From an uncultured Eubacteriales bacterium (GTDB lineage: Bacteria > Bacillota > Clostridia > Christensenellales > Aristaeellaceae), in NCBI GenBank assembly GCA_902781095.1, contig CACZHW010000001.1, positions 124,001-188,000 on the forward strand: a DNA stretch of 64,000 nt, read 5' to 3'. Numbering within the stretch: the first letter of the stretch is position 1; every line of letters begins with the position of its first letter. This document shows positions 8,727-17,159 of this stretch, in pieces. Under the pieces are notes generated by a model. The model was not told the origin of the DNA and made no database searches. It saw nothing but the letters and a program-made list of their open reading frames with translations. The translations under genes were made by a program, and so were the position numbers.

Positions 8727-9551
8727 TCACTCCAGTCCGATGCGCGTGCAGGGCACCCGCCCCTCGGTCAGATCCGAGATGCGGTGCCGGCCGTGGCCGA
8801 TGATCACCGTCGTGCCGCGCCGCGCAGGCTCCAGCGCGTACTCCAGCTTGGCGTGCGCGCCGTTCGCGCCCGCGCGGCTGGCGCCCACGCAGCTTTCCTG
8901 CAGCCTGCGCACCTTCGCCTCCAGTTCCTCCGGCGTCTTTGCCACAACGTCGCGCACCAGCGTCGAGGGATCGGACGGATCCCGGTAGATCCCCTCGGTG
9001 GAGGTCATGATGAGCAGGATTCTCGTCTTGACCAGCCCGGCGATGACCGCCGCCGTCTCATCATTGTCCACGCATTCGTGCACCACGCGGTGCTCCCGCC
9101 TCAGTTCGGAGAGTTCCCACTTCCGGTTCTCCTCGTCGGAAACCGGGTCGTTGTAGTTGACGATGGGGATGGCGCCCTGGTCCCGCGCCCGCAGGAAGAG
9201 CCGGTGAATGTGTTCCCGCTTTTCCGGATCGTTGAAGTGCTGGTGCTCCACCAGCACCTGCCGCACCGAGTATTCCTGCCGGATGAAGTGCCGGTACTGC
9301 TCCATCAGGATGGCCTGCCCCTGCGCCGCGTAGTCGGTCTTCGCGTCCACCGTGGAGGCGTCCAGCTCCCGGCCCGTACGCCGGATGTAATCCAGGCGGC
9401 CGATCTCCGCCGCGCCGCTCGTCACCCAGATCATGCCGGGCTTCAGCTCCCGGCCCAGCCGGGAAAAGATGTTGTAGTCGATATCGGCATCCTCGCGGCG
9501 GATCAGCGCCATGGAGCCGATCTTGCCCACGAGCTCAAAATCGTATGTCAT
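8727..9551 (-). CDS. Amino acid kinase family protein, glutamate 5-kinase-like, without PUA domain
   Basis: 274 residues with the amino acid kinase fold. Visible motifs resemble ProB: VGKIGS near the N terminus, WVTSGAAEIG, a 'Q..L..Y' helix with VRQVLV, IPIVNYNDPVS, DNDETAA and MTSTEGIYRDP. There is no C-terminal PUA domain and no proA neighbour, and the N terminus departs from true ProB. The substrate is therefore open: glutamate, another acid, or a nucleotide are possible. The start has GGAGGAGAC right before the ATG. It sits between rlmH and the PHP phosphatase in one operon. Confidence 0.7.
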   Translation of the reverse strand: MTYDFELVGKIGSMALIRREDADIDYNIFSRLGRELKPGMIWVTSGAAEIGRLDYIRRTGRELDASTVDAKTDYAAQGQAILMEQYRHFIRQEYSVRQVLVEHQHFNDPEKREHIHRLFLRARDQGAIPIVNYNDPVSDEENRKWELSELRREHRVVHECVDNDETAAVIAGLVKTRILLIMTSTEGIYRDPSDPSTLVRDVVAKTPEELEAKVRRLQESCVGASRAGANGAHAKLEYALEPARRGTTVIIGHGRHRISDLTEGRVPCTRIGLE

Positions 9552-9564
9552 GTCTCCTCCAGTG

Positions 9565-10041
9565 TCACTTGTGGTACTTCTCCCCCGCGTTGATCTTGCA
9601 GCCGCGGTAAATCTGCTCCAGCAGCATAACGCGCGCCAGCTGGTGCGGAAAGGTCATGGGCGAAAAGGAAAGCTTCCGGTCCGCCCGGCGCACCACCTCC
9701 GGCGCCAGCCCCAGGGATCCGCCGATGACGAACACCTGCCTTCGTCCGCTCCGCTCGGCCTCCGAGAGCAGCTGCGCGAACGCCACGGAGGAGAGTGCCT
9801 TCCCGTCGATGCACAGGGCGATGACCTCGTCGTCCTCCCGGATGCGGCGCAGCAGCCCCGCGCCTTCCTCGCGCATCACCCGCGTCCTGTCCGCGTCGGA
9901 GGCGTTCGCCGGCTCCGGCAGATCGGGGATCTCGATCTCCTCAAAGCGGCCGTAGCGCGAAAGCCGTTTCTCGTATTCGTCTGCCGCCTCGCGCCAGTGG
10001 CGCTCGCGCAGGCGTCCGACGCACAGCACCGCAGCGTTCAT
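9565..10041 (-). CDS. rlmH: 23S rRNA (pseudouridine1915-N3)-methyltransferase
   Basis: 158 residues, the normal RlmH size. SPOUT-class methyltransferase acting on helix 69 of 23S rRNA in the assembled ribosome. The SAM-binding loop FVIGGSLGL (about 103-111), LSFSPMTFPHQLARVMLLEQ and the C-terminal YR...KINAGEKYHK are hallmarks. Its start overlaps the stop of the CPBP gene by ATGA. Confidence 0.96.
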   Translation of the reverse strand: MNAAVLCVGRLRERHWREAADEYEKRLSRYGRFEEIEIPDLPEPANASDADRTRVMREEGAGLLRRIREDDEVIALCIDGKALSSVAFAQLLSEAERSGRRQVFVIGGSLGLAPEVVRRADRKLSFSPMTFPHQLARVMLLEQIYRGCKINAGEKYHK

Positions 10042-10904
10042 TCCAGCACCCCCCAGATTCCCGACGCAAGCGTCAGGGCCGCCGCGGCGGCCAGCACCGC
10101 CCGGTCCTTTGCGCTCAGGCGCAGCAGCTCCCGCGGTTCAAAGCGCCCGGCAGCCGCATCCATTGCGTACGTCTTGCGAAAACTCAGGTACCACGCAAAG
10201 CTGAGCAGCACCCGCAAAAGCGCCGCCGCAAGCCCCCGCCCCGACACCAGAGCATCCGGCAGGAGGGTGGACGCAAAGAGTCCCGTACACAAAAAGGCGC
10301 CGTGCGCCGCCGCGGAAGAAATCAGGGACGCGTGCCTTCTTGCGATGGCCGACAGCATGAGCCCCAGGGAAAACCGGGGCAGCATGTCCGCCGCGCACCC
10401 GCCCGAGAGCGCAAACAGAGCCGCCGGCAGGACGAACGCCGTACGCCTGAAGCCGCGCAGCGCCCCTTCCAGATAGCCGCGGTAGAACACGGCGTGGCAG
10501 GCGGGGACGGCCAGCGCGCAAAGCGCCAGCGCGAAGACGAAACCCGCGCCCGGCGGCTCCGGCGGCACGCCGGCATATCCCGTAACCGCGGCGGCGAGGT
10601 CGCGCAGCAGGGAAGCAGGCGCCGCAAACAGCGCGCCGCAGACCAGTGCGGAAAAGACGTGCGCAGGCGTGACCCGGCCAAGCGGCAGGCTCCCGGCCCC
10701 GGCGCCGCCCGGCGAGGTGAGCCCTGCCCAGGCGGGCAGCGCGACAAAAGCCCCGAGGCCGACGGCTTCCATCAGATACCAGAGGCCAGGCCCGGGGTTT
10801 ACCGCCCCCCGCAGCAGGGCGAGCAACAGCCACCCCAGCAGGGAGAAGACGGCAGGCGGCAGACACCGCCTGGCTGCGCGCCAGCCCCTTTTGCGTCCCG
10901 CCAT
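10038..10904 (-). CDS. CPBP (Abi/CAAX-like) family membrane protein with degenerate catalytic motif
   Basis: 288 residues with about eight hydrophobic segments. The region CHAVFYRGYLEGALR matches CPBP motif 1 (EE..FRG), but the two glutamates are missing. LGLMLSAIARR...AAHGAF matches motif 2 with the histidine kept. An intact intramembrane protease is therefore unlikely; a non-catalytic scaffold is more probable. The start at 10904 was chosen because AAAGGAGG lies 7 nt before it; an in-frame ATG at 10925 has no such site. It overlaps rlmH by 4 nt. The coding strand is very rich in alanine codons. Confidence 0.65.
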   Translation of the reverse strand: MAGRKRGWRAARRCLPPAVFSLLGWLLLALLRGAVNPGPGLWYLMEAVGLGAFVALPAWAGLTSPGGAGAGSLPLGRVTPAHVFSALVCGALFAAPASLLRDLAAAVTGYAGVPPEPPGAGFVFALALCALAVPACHAVFYRGYLEGALRGFRRTAFVLPAALFALSGGCAADMLPRFSLGLMLSAIARRHASLISSAAAHGAFLCTGLFASTLLPDALVSGRGLAAALLRVLLSFAWYLSFRKTYAMDAAAGRFEPRELLRLSAKDRAVLAAAAALTLASGIWGVLE

Positions 10905-10935
10905 GCCCGTCCCTCCTTTCCGCACGTGGCGCGGC

Positions 10936-11973
10936 TTACTGGTTTTTGAAGACGAAATCGCGCTGGATGACGAAGCTGACGGAAAAGAGCACGATGTCCA
11001 CGGGGATCTTGACGACGCCCGCCGAGACGGGGATCACCCTGGGCAGCAGCTGTACGAGCGCCGCCCCCAGGCAGCCCTGAACCGCCGCCAGCGCGTAATA
11101 CTTGGCCATCGCGTGCTTGCCGCCCCGGCCGGAGAAGACCGTGTAGCGGTTGAGGCGGTAATTGACCTGGGAGGATACGAGCCTGGCCAGCGCGTAAGCC
11201 AGCCACGGGGCCAGGGAGGCCGCGCCGATCAGCAGCCAGTAGAGCGCGTAGTCGACCACGAAGGAGACGATTGCCGAAAGCAAATAGCGGAAGATGACCA
11301 TATAGATGCGCATGGCGTCGCGCACCGGGTTGAAGTGGCTGCCGCTGTTGTCGTCGATATAGATCGTCTCGATGGGCACCTCGAAGACGGAGAGGTTCAT
11401 ATCCCGCAGGCGCAAAAGCACGTTCATCTCGTACTCGTAGCGCTCGCCGTCGATGCGCACCATGTCCTCCAGCGCACAGGCCGGCAGGCCGCGCAGGCCG
11501 GTCTGCGTGTCGCCTACGGCGATGCCGCTGGCCAGCCGGTACACCCAGCGGGTGATCCGGTTGCCCCACCGGCTCTTGAAGGGCACGTTGCCCGTAAAGG
11601 CGCGGCTGCCCAGCACCAGCGCATCCGGGTGCTCTGTCGCCGCCTGCGCGACGCGGAGGATGTCCGACACCGTGTGCTGTCCGTCCGCGTCCGCCGTCAC
11701 CACGCATAGCGCGTCCGGGTATTCCTTCAGCACCTCGTTGAGGCCCGTCTTGAGCGCGCGCCCCTTGCCCAGGTTGACGGCGTGCACCGCCACCCTGGCG
11801 CCCAGCGCGCGGCACTGCTCGAAGAGCGGCGCGTACACCTCGCCGCCGCCGTCGTCCACCAGCAGCACGGTCAGCTTTTCCCTGACCAGGCTGCGCGTGA
11901 GCGCCACCATCCGCTCGTCGGGCTTGTATGCGGGGATCAGGACCACGATCCTGCGCAGGTCATTCGCATCCAT
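10936..11973 (-). CDS. Glycosyltransferase family 2 fused to a GtrA-like membrane domain
   Basis: 345 residues. Residues 1 to about 225 form a GT2 domain: VVLIPAYKPDE, LLVDDGGGE, and the metal-binding DADGQ with D95 and D97. It is similar to dolichol-phosphate or polyprenol-phosphate sugar transferases. The C-terminal 110 residues hold four hydrophobic segments with SSQVNYRLNRYTVF, typical of GtrA. The fusion suggests transfer of a sugar to a lipid carrier and its flipping for cell-surface decoration. First gene of the operon that runs to the zinc-ribbon gene; its promoter lies at 12016-12044. Confidence 0.9.
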   Translation of the reverse strand: MDANDLRRIVVLIPAYKPDERMVALTRSLVREKLTVLLVDDGGGEVYAPLFEQCRALGARVAVHAVNLGKGRALKTGLNEVLKEYPDALCVVTADADGQHTVSDILRVAQAATEHPDALVLGSRAFTGNVPFKSRWGNRITRWVYRLASGIAVGDTQTGLRGLPACALEDMVRIDGERYEYEMNVLLRLRDMNLSVFEVPIETIYIDDNSGSHFNPVRDAMRIYMVIFRYLLSAIVSFVVDYALYWLLIGAASLAPWLAYALARLVSSQVNYRLNRYTVFSGRGGKHAMAKYYALAAVQGCLGAALVQLLPRVIPVSAGVVKIPVDIVLFSVSFVIQRDFVFKNQ

Positions 11974-12015
11974 GGGTTTTCCCTCCGGTTGTCACTTCTT
12001 AAATATACGCGGCAA

Positions 12016-12044
12016 AGTATACCTTTAGACGCATAAAAAGTCAA
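12016..12044 (-). promoter_or_regulatory. SigA promoter for the GT2/GtrA operon
   Basis: TTGACT (12044-12039) and TATACT (12021-12016) on the minus strand with exactly 17 nt between them, 43 nt before the start codon. It is arranged back to back with the trpS promoter. Confidence 0.7.
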
Positions 12045-12055
12045 TCGCGTCCGGG

Positions 12056-12084
12056 TTGCCCGCGTGCACACTTTATGATATGAT
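12056..12084 (+). promoter_or_regulatory. SigA promoter for trpS
   Basis: TTGCCC (12056-12061), 17-nt spacer, TATGAT (12079-12084). The leader to the trpS start would be only about 40 nt, which leaves no room for a T-box. Confidence 0.6.
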
Positions 12085-12132
12085 ATACAGGATTATGAAT
12101 CTATTTTTGGCAATCCAAGGGGGCTTTTGACA

Positions 12133-13155
12133 ATGGACAATCCCAATACCGCGGCCGCGCCGGAACGCCGCGCGCGAATCCTCTCCGGAATACAGCCGTC
12201 GGGCACGCCCACGCTGGGCAATTACATCGGCGCCATGCGCAACTGGAAGCTGCTCTCCGACGACTTTGACTGCCTGTATATGATCGCGGATCTGCACTCC
12301 ATCACCGTCCGCCAGGAACCCGCGAAGCTGCGCGAACAGTCCAAAAACCTGCTGGCGCTGCTGCTCGCCATCGGGCTGGATCCGCAGAAGAACATCCTCT
12401 TTTTCCAGAGCCACGTCCACCAGCACGCAGAGCTCGCCTGGCTGCTGAACTGCTACACCTACATGGGCGAGATGAGCCGCATGACGCAGTTCAAGGACAA
12501 GAGCGCCAAGCATGCGGACAACATCAACTGCGGCCTGTTCACCTATCCCGTCCTCATGGCGGGCGACATCCTGCTCTACCAGGCCAACCTCGTCCCCGTG
12601 GGCAAGGACCAGACGCAGCACCTGGAAATCTGCCGCGACATCGCGACGCGGTTCAACGGCATCTACGGCAACGTCTTCACCGTGCCGGAGGGCTATTATC
12701 CCAAGCTGGGCGCGAACATCATGAGCCTGCAGGACCCCCTGCACAAGATGTCCAAGAGCGACGCGGACGACTGCTTCATCTCCATGCTCGACGAGCCGGA
12801 CGCCGTGCGCCGCAAGATCCGCCGCGCCGTCACCGATTCGGACGGAGAAATCCGCTACAATCCCGAAACGAAGCCCGGCGTCTCCAACCTGCTCACCATC
12901 CTCTGCGCGCTGACCGGCGAGGCGATGGAGGACGCTGTCGCCCGCCTCTCGGGCAAGGGCTACGGCGAACTCAAGGCCGAGGTGACCGAAGCCGCGGTTT
13001 CCACGCTCGCCCCCATCCAGCAGGACTTCAAGCGGTATCTTGCGGACAAGGCCTTCCTGGAGGAGACGTGGCGTCAGGGCGCCGAGCGCGCCTCCCGCAT
13101 CGCGGAGCGCACGCTCTCCAAAGCCATGAAGAAGATCGGCTTCATCCCCCGGTAA
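12133..13155 (+). CDS. trpS: Tryptophanyl-tRNA synthetase
   Basis: 340 residues, class I synthetase that charges tRNA-Trp. SGIQPSGTPTLGNYIGA contains the HIGH-equivalent signature and HKMSKSD is the KMSKS loop; DLHSITV and PVGKDQTQHLE are also typical. The start was placed at ATG 12133, with AAGGGGG 9 nt upstream; a TTG at 12127 is in frame but too close to the RBS. First gene of trpS-yfhO-YARHG: the next gene begins 21 nt downstream. Confidence 0.97.
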   Translation: MDNPNTAAAPERRARILSGIQPSGTPTLGNYIGAMRNWKLLSDDFDCLYMIADLHSITVRQEPAKLREQSKNLLALLLAIGLDPQKNILFFQSHVHQHAELAWLLNCYTYMGEMSRMTQFKDKSAKHADNINCGLFTYPVLMAGDILLYQANLVPVGKDQTQHLEICRDIATRFNGIYGNVFTVPEGYYPKLGANIMSLQDPLHKMSKSDADDCFISMLDEPDAVRRKIRRAVTDSDGEIRYNPETKPGVSNLLTILCALTGEAMEDAVARLSGKGYGELKAEVTEAAVSTLAPIQQDFKRYLADKAFLEETWRQGAERASRIAERTLSKAMKKIGFIPR

Positions 13156-13176
13156 CGAAAAAGTGAGGCGGAACCT

Positions 13177-15600
13177 TTGACTATTCGCCTGAAAAGCGAC
13201 AACCGGATTCCCTTGTCCCGGGTCTTCCTGCTGGGGCTTGCGGCAGGTTTTCTCTCGCTCGCCCCGGCCATCTTGCCCTGGGGCGGGCGTTTTGTCACGC
13301 GCGGCGATTTCATCGAGCAGCAGCTGCCCTTCCTGCTGGAAGCGCGGCGCATCCTGCACGGCGGCCTCAACGCTTACAGCTTTTCCACCTTTCTGGGCGC
13401 GCCGGCGCTGGGCAGCTACGCCTTCTACACGCTGGGCAGCCCCTTCGTCTGGCCGCTGGCGCTGCTCTCCCCGGCCGCGATCCCTTACGGCATCTCCGTC
13501 ATGGCGGTGCTCAAGCACGCCTGCGCCCTGCTCTTCGCCTTTCTGTGGCTGCGCCGCGTGCTCCGGCGGGACGACCACGCGCTGCTGTGCGCCTTCCTCT
13601 ACGCTTTCTCCTCCTTTTCGGTCGTCAACACCCAGTTCTACCACTTCTGGGAGGTCATCGCCTTCTTTCCTCTTATCCTGCTGGGATTTGAGGACGCGAT
13701 GGGCAGCCGGCCGCACCCGGGGCTTCTCGGCCTGTGCTGCGCCCTGAACGCCGTGACCAACTATTACTTTATGTTCTCCTCCGCGCTGCTTGCGGCGCTG
13801 TACTTTCTCTTCCGGCTGTCCTCGCCCGACTGGGCCGGTGCCCGTAGCCCCCGGCGCTGTCTCCTCGTCGTCGCGGAGTGTGCCGCCGGCTGTGCGCTCT
13901 CCGGCGTCCTGCTCGTGCCGGCGCTGCGCTTTATGATGCAGATAACGCGCACCGGCGCCAGGGACACCTCCCTGCTGCTGGCGCACTACGCCCCCGCCAC
14001 GCTGCTGGAGCGGCTGCGCGCGCTGCTCATGCCCATCGAAAGCGGCGTCGTGCACGCCTGGTACGGCGACGCGCCGAGCTGGAGCTCCTGCGCCGCCTGC
14101 CTGCCTGTCTTCGGGCTGACGGGTACCGCCGTGTTTCTCTCCTCCCCCGGCCGGGAGCGCTGGCTGCGCCGCCTGCTCGCGCTTCTGGCGCTGTGCAGCT
14201 GCGTACCCGTGCTGTGCGGCGCTTTCGCGCTGTGGAGCAACCTGGACTACACCCGGTGGTGGTACGGGCTTTCCGCCCTGCAGGCGCTGGCAACCGGCTT
14301 TGCGCTCTCCCGGACGGAAGAAGGCCCCGCAGCCTCCGGCGCGCCCGTCTCTTCCCGGCGCTGGCTTTTCGCCTTCGGGGTCTGCACGCTGCTGTCTGCC
14401 GCGCTGGTGCTGCCGGGGCTGCTGCCCCGCGGGCCGCTCGCCGCTGCTGCGGTGGGGGACTCTCCGGCTGCACGCCTCGCGGCCGCGGTGCTGAACCGCC
14501 GCACCCGGGCCTGGTCCGCGGATGCGTTCCGCGTCCTCTCCCTCGCGCTCTCTATGGCCGGCGGGGCCGCGATGCTCTTCATCCTCCTGCGCCGGCCGCA
14601 GAGGCGCACCGTCCTGGCCCTCACCGTACTCGTGGCCTGCTGCCAGTACGCCGCCTATATCGCGGCCGGGGACAGGCTGATTCCCTCCGGCGGCAGCGAG
14701 CCAGGCACAGGCCCCTACGCCCTTTCCGAAATCGCCGGCCCGACGCTCTCCGCCCTCAAACTTCCGGAGACGGAAGAATACGCGCGCATCGATTACGGCA
14801 CGAAGCTGCGCAACTACGGGCTGCTGCGCGGGCAGTCCTCCCTCACCTGCTTCCAGTCCCTGCGCTCCTCCACCGTGGGGCGCTTCATCACCGCGGCCGG
14901 CTACGGCTACGACGAAAGCACGACGATCACCCCGCCGGACGGCAGCGGCGCGCTGCGCGCCTTCCTTTCCGTCTCGACGTACCACCAGACCGATCCGGGC
15001 GACGCGGTCCCGGAGGGATTCGTCTACGACAGGGAGGAAAACGGCTTCCCCGTCTTCCATAACCCGAACGCCGTGCCCATGGGCTTTCTCATGCAGGCGG
15101 CCGCGCCGGACTTCGCCGTCCGCCTGTCGCGGGAAGCGCTGGGCGAAACCCTGCTGAACTGCGCGGTGCTGGGCGAGGACGGCATGAAACTCGCTGCTGG
15201 CAGACTACCCGAGGCGGAGCCGTCCGCCTTTCTCCCCTGGCAGGAGGCCGCCGCGCAGCTCCGTGAAAACGCCTGCGACCGCTTCCGTACCCGCGCCGAC
15301 GGATTCGACGCGCACATCGACGCGAAGGCCCCCGGCCTTGTCGTCTTCACCATTCCCTACGACAAAGGATTTTCCGCCGTCGTGGACGGCACGCCCGCCG
15401 ATGTCGTCCCGTGCGATCTCTCGTTTATGGCCGTATACGTGGGGGAAGGCAGCCACGAAATCACTTTCACCTACCGCACGCGCGGGCTCGGCGCAGGCAT
15501 CGCGCTCTCGCTGCTGGCCGCAGCCGCTCTGTTGCTTCGTGTTCTTCTTTCACAAAAGAGCACCGAGAATAAAAGAACCGCGAAAGGGGCATCCGTATGA
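13177..15600 (+). CDS. YfhO family multi-pass membrane protein (lipid-linked sugar transferase fold)
   Basis: 807 residues. The N-terminal two thirds hold about a dozen hydrophobic segments; an early acidic loop, GGRFVTRGDFIEQQLPF, matches the YfhO signature for lipid-phosphate-sugar binding. A C-terminal soluble domain (about 530-770) precedes a last membrane helix. In Firmicutes YfhO-type proteins decorate teichoic acids or lipoteichoic acid. The start is a TTG at 13177 preceded by GAGGCGG; no closer in-frame ATG exists. The stop overlaps the next start by ATGA. The substrate is unknown. Confidence 0.8.
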   Translation: MTIRLKSDNRIPLSRVFLLGLAAGFLSLAPAILPWGGRFVTRGDFIEQQLPFLLEARRILHGGLNAYSFSTFLGAPALGSYAFYTLGSPFVWPLALLSPAAIPYGISVMAVLKHACALLFAFLWLRRVLRRDDHALLCAFLYAFSSFSVVNTQFYHFWEVIAFFPLILLGFEDAMGSRPHPGLLGLCCALNAVTNYYFMFSSALLAALYFLFRLSSPDWAGARSPRRCLLVVAECAAGCALSGVLLVPALRFMMQITRTGARDTSLLLAHYAPATLLERLRALLMPIESGVVHAWYGDAPSWSSCAACLPVFGLTGTAVFLSSPGRERWLRRLLALLALCSCVPVLCGAFALWSNLDYTRWWYGLSALQALATGFALSRTEEGPAASGAPVSSRRWLFAFGVCTLLSAALVLPGLLPRGPLAAAAVGDSPAARLAAAVLNRRTRAWSADAFRVLSLALSMAGGAAMLFILLRRPQRRTVLALTVLVACCQYAAYIAAGDRLIPSGGSEPGTGPYALSEIAGPTLSALKLPETEEYARIDYGTKLRNYGLLRGQSSLTCFQSLRSSTVGRFITAAGYGYDESTTITPPDGSGALRAFLSVSTYHQTDPGDAVPEGFVYDREENGFPVFHNPNAVPMGFLMQAAAPDFAVRLSREALGETLLNCAVLGEDGMKLAAGRLPEAEPSAFLPWQEAAAQLRENACDRFRTRADGFDAHIDAKAPGLVVFTIPYDKGFSAVVDGTPADVVPCDLSFMAVYVGEGSHEITFTYRTRGLGAGIALSLLAAAALLLRVLLSQKSTENKRTAKGASV

Positions 15601-16595
15601 AATCAATCTGCCGCATCCTCTGCGCCGTCCTCCTGCTTTCCCTCGTCTGTACCGCCGCGATGGCTTCGGACAAGATGTACCTGATCCCCGACAGCGACTC
15701 CCGCCGCCTCACCGAGAACGAACTCTGGCAGTGGGACCGCGAATCGCTCAGCTTCATCTTCAACGAAATCTTTGCGCGCCACGGCTACGTATTCCAGCCG
15801 GGCGGAAAGTACGACATCTGGTTCTCTTCCATGCCGTGGTACCGCCCGAACGCAAACCCGGATAACCAGCGCTACTGCTATCCGAAGCTCTCGCAGCTGG
15901 AGTGGGACAACTACCACACGATCAAACGCGTCGCCGCGGAGATGGATGCCTACGGCTACCGCGGACACGACCGTACGAAGAAGTGCTACCGCAACTTCAC
16001 GCCGCCGCAGAACAACTTCGCCCTGTCCGGCTTCTCCTACGCGAACCTCAAGTCCGGCCAGAAGCTCGCCGTCTACTCCGCACCCGGCGGCGACAGCTGG
16101 CGCGGCGCGAACGGCAAAGCCCAGGTCATCACCAACGGCGGCGTCTGGGCAGCCGGCTGGGAGGGCAACTGGCTGCTCATCTACTACGAGACAAACAAGG
16201 GTTCCATCCGCGTGGGCTACGTGGACGGCAGCAGGATCCGCGGCTCCGGCAGCGCCTATCAGAACCTCCGGTTTGAGTACGAGCCGGTCACCCTGACGAC
16301 CAACTGCACCCTGACGGACGACCCGATGTGGTCCGGGACGGTCATGGCCTCCCTGCGCGCAGGCCAGCAGGTCACCTACCTCTCCAGCTTCATCAACCAG
16401 CGCGGCCAGAACTGGGATTACGTCGAGACGACGGTCGGCGGCCAGCGGGCGCGCGGCTTCATCCCCGCCAACAGCATCGATTACCAGGTCGATCCGCTCT
16501 TCGACGCGGAAGGCGGCTACAGCGCACCTGCCGCCAGCAGCGTGCCCGCCACCGACAGTGTGCCCGCCTACGACGGCAGGCTCGGCGACGGCTGA
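15597..16595 (+). CDS. Secreted protein with YARHG domain and SH3-like repeats
   Basis: 332 residues. A signal peptide (about 1-23, ending AAMA) is followed by a YARHG domain: NEIFARHGYVF, then SSMPWYRPN around residues 56-85. Two SH3-like segments follow (about 145-215 and 222-300), and the tail is rich in Ser, Pro and Ala. YARHG and SH3 domains suggest cell-wall binding outside the membrane; no enzyme motif is seen. It is translationally coupled to the YfhO-like gene by a 4-nt overlap, so the two may act together on the envelope. Confidence 0.8.
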   Translation: MKSICRILCAVLLLSLVCTAAMASDKMYLIPDSDSRRLTENELWQWDRESLSFIFNEIFARHGYVFQPGGKYDIWFSSMPWYRPNANPDNQRYCYPKLSQLEWDNYHTIKRVAAEMDAYGYRGHDRTKKCYRNFTPPQNNFALSGFSYANLKSGQKLAVYSAPGGDSWRGANGKAQVITNGGVWAAGWEGNWLLIYYETNKGSIRVGYVDGSRIRGSGSAYQNLRFEYEPVTLTTNCTLTDDPMWSGTVMASLRAGQQVTYLSSFINQRGQNWDYVETTVGGQRARGFIPANSIDYQVDPLFDAEGGYSAPAASSVPATDSVPAYDGRLGDG

Positions 16596-16617
16596 GTCCC
16601 TTTCCGGAAAACAAAAG

Positions 16618-16667
16618 AACGGGCTTTCACTCCCCTGCCCTCCGGCAGCGGTGCGAAAGCCCGTTTT
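16618..16667. terminator. Bidirectional terminator between convergent genes
   Basis: 11-bp stem AACGGGCTTTC (16618-16628) / GAAAGCCCGTT (16655-16665). Plus-strand tail is TTTTCC; minus-strand tail is CTTTTGTTTTCC. It closes both the trpS operon and the EamA gene. Confidence 0.85.
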
Positions 16668-16707
16668 CCATACCCATTTTCGAGGATTGTGCAGCCCCCG
16701 GCCGCGG

Positions 16708-17121
16708 TTACATCACCATCACGAGGGTTCCCGCCCCGATGAGGACGCAGCCGACGAGCGATTTGGCCGTGAATTCCTCGTGCAGGAAGACGAACGCCAG
16801 GACCAGCGTGATGACCACGGACAGCTTGTCGACCGGAACCACCCTGGATACGTCCCCCAGCTGCAGCGCCCTGTAATAGCACAGCCAGGAGGCGCCCGTC
16901 GCCAGCCCCGAGAGGATGAGGAACGCCCAGCTTTTCGCGCTGATCTCTTTGAGTCCGCCCTGCTGGTTCGTCAGAAAGACCATCCCCCACGCCAGCACCG
17001 CAACGACCATCGTGCGGATGGCCGTCGCCAGATTGGAGCCCACGTTCTCAATCCCCGCCTTGGCCAGGATGGACGTGAGCGCCGCAAAAACCGACGAACC
17101 CAGCGCAAACCAGAACCACAT
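16708..17121 (-). CDS. Half-size EamA-family transporter
   Basis: 137 residues with four to five hydrophobic segments, i.e. a single EamA repeat rather than the usual ten-helix double repeat. It opens MWFWFALGSSVFAALTSIL and ends LVGCVLIGAGTLVMVM, both typical of single-EamA proteins that likely work as dimers. The start at 17121 is supported by GGAGGGGAGC. A GTG at 17163 overlaps the SNF stop as GTGA and would add 14 polar residues; I judged it less likely. The substrate is unknown. It follows the SNF symporter directly. Confidence 0.8.
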   Translation of the reverse strand: MWFWFALGSSVFAALTSILAKAGIENVGSNLATAIRTMVVAVLAWGMVFLTNQQGGLKEISAKSWAFLILSGLATGASWLCYYRALQLGDVSRVVPVDKLSVVITLVLAFVFLHEEFTAKSLVGCVLIGAGTLVMVM

Positions 17122-17159
17122 AAGCTCCCCTCCCGTCAAAAGCGCAGACCCGCGCCTTT

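Noticed and set aside
12085..12132. T-box in front of trpS
   Set aside because: The leader from the predicted promoter is about 40 nt, with no T-box sequence or specifier loop.
12073..15060. A 995-codon open frame on the minus strand opposite trpS and the YfhO-like gene
   Set aside because: It is Arg/Gln/Gly-rich with no domain, and the plus-strand genes are clear; high GC creates such antisense frames. The same holds for the long plus-strand frame at 1628-3829 opposite uvrB.
15597..15670. Lipoprotein signals in the YARHG, CotH-like and OppA proteins
   Set aside because: Each has a cysteine in the signal peptide, but the residues before it (V, T, L) do not fit a lipobox and a good AxA site follows.
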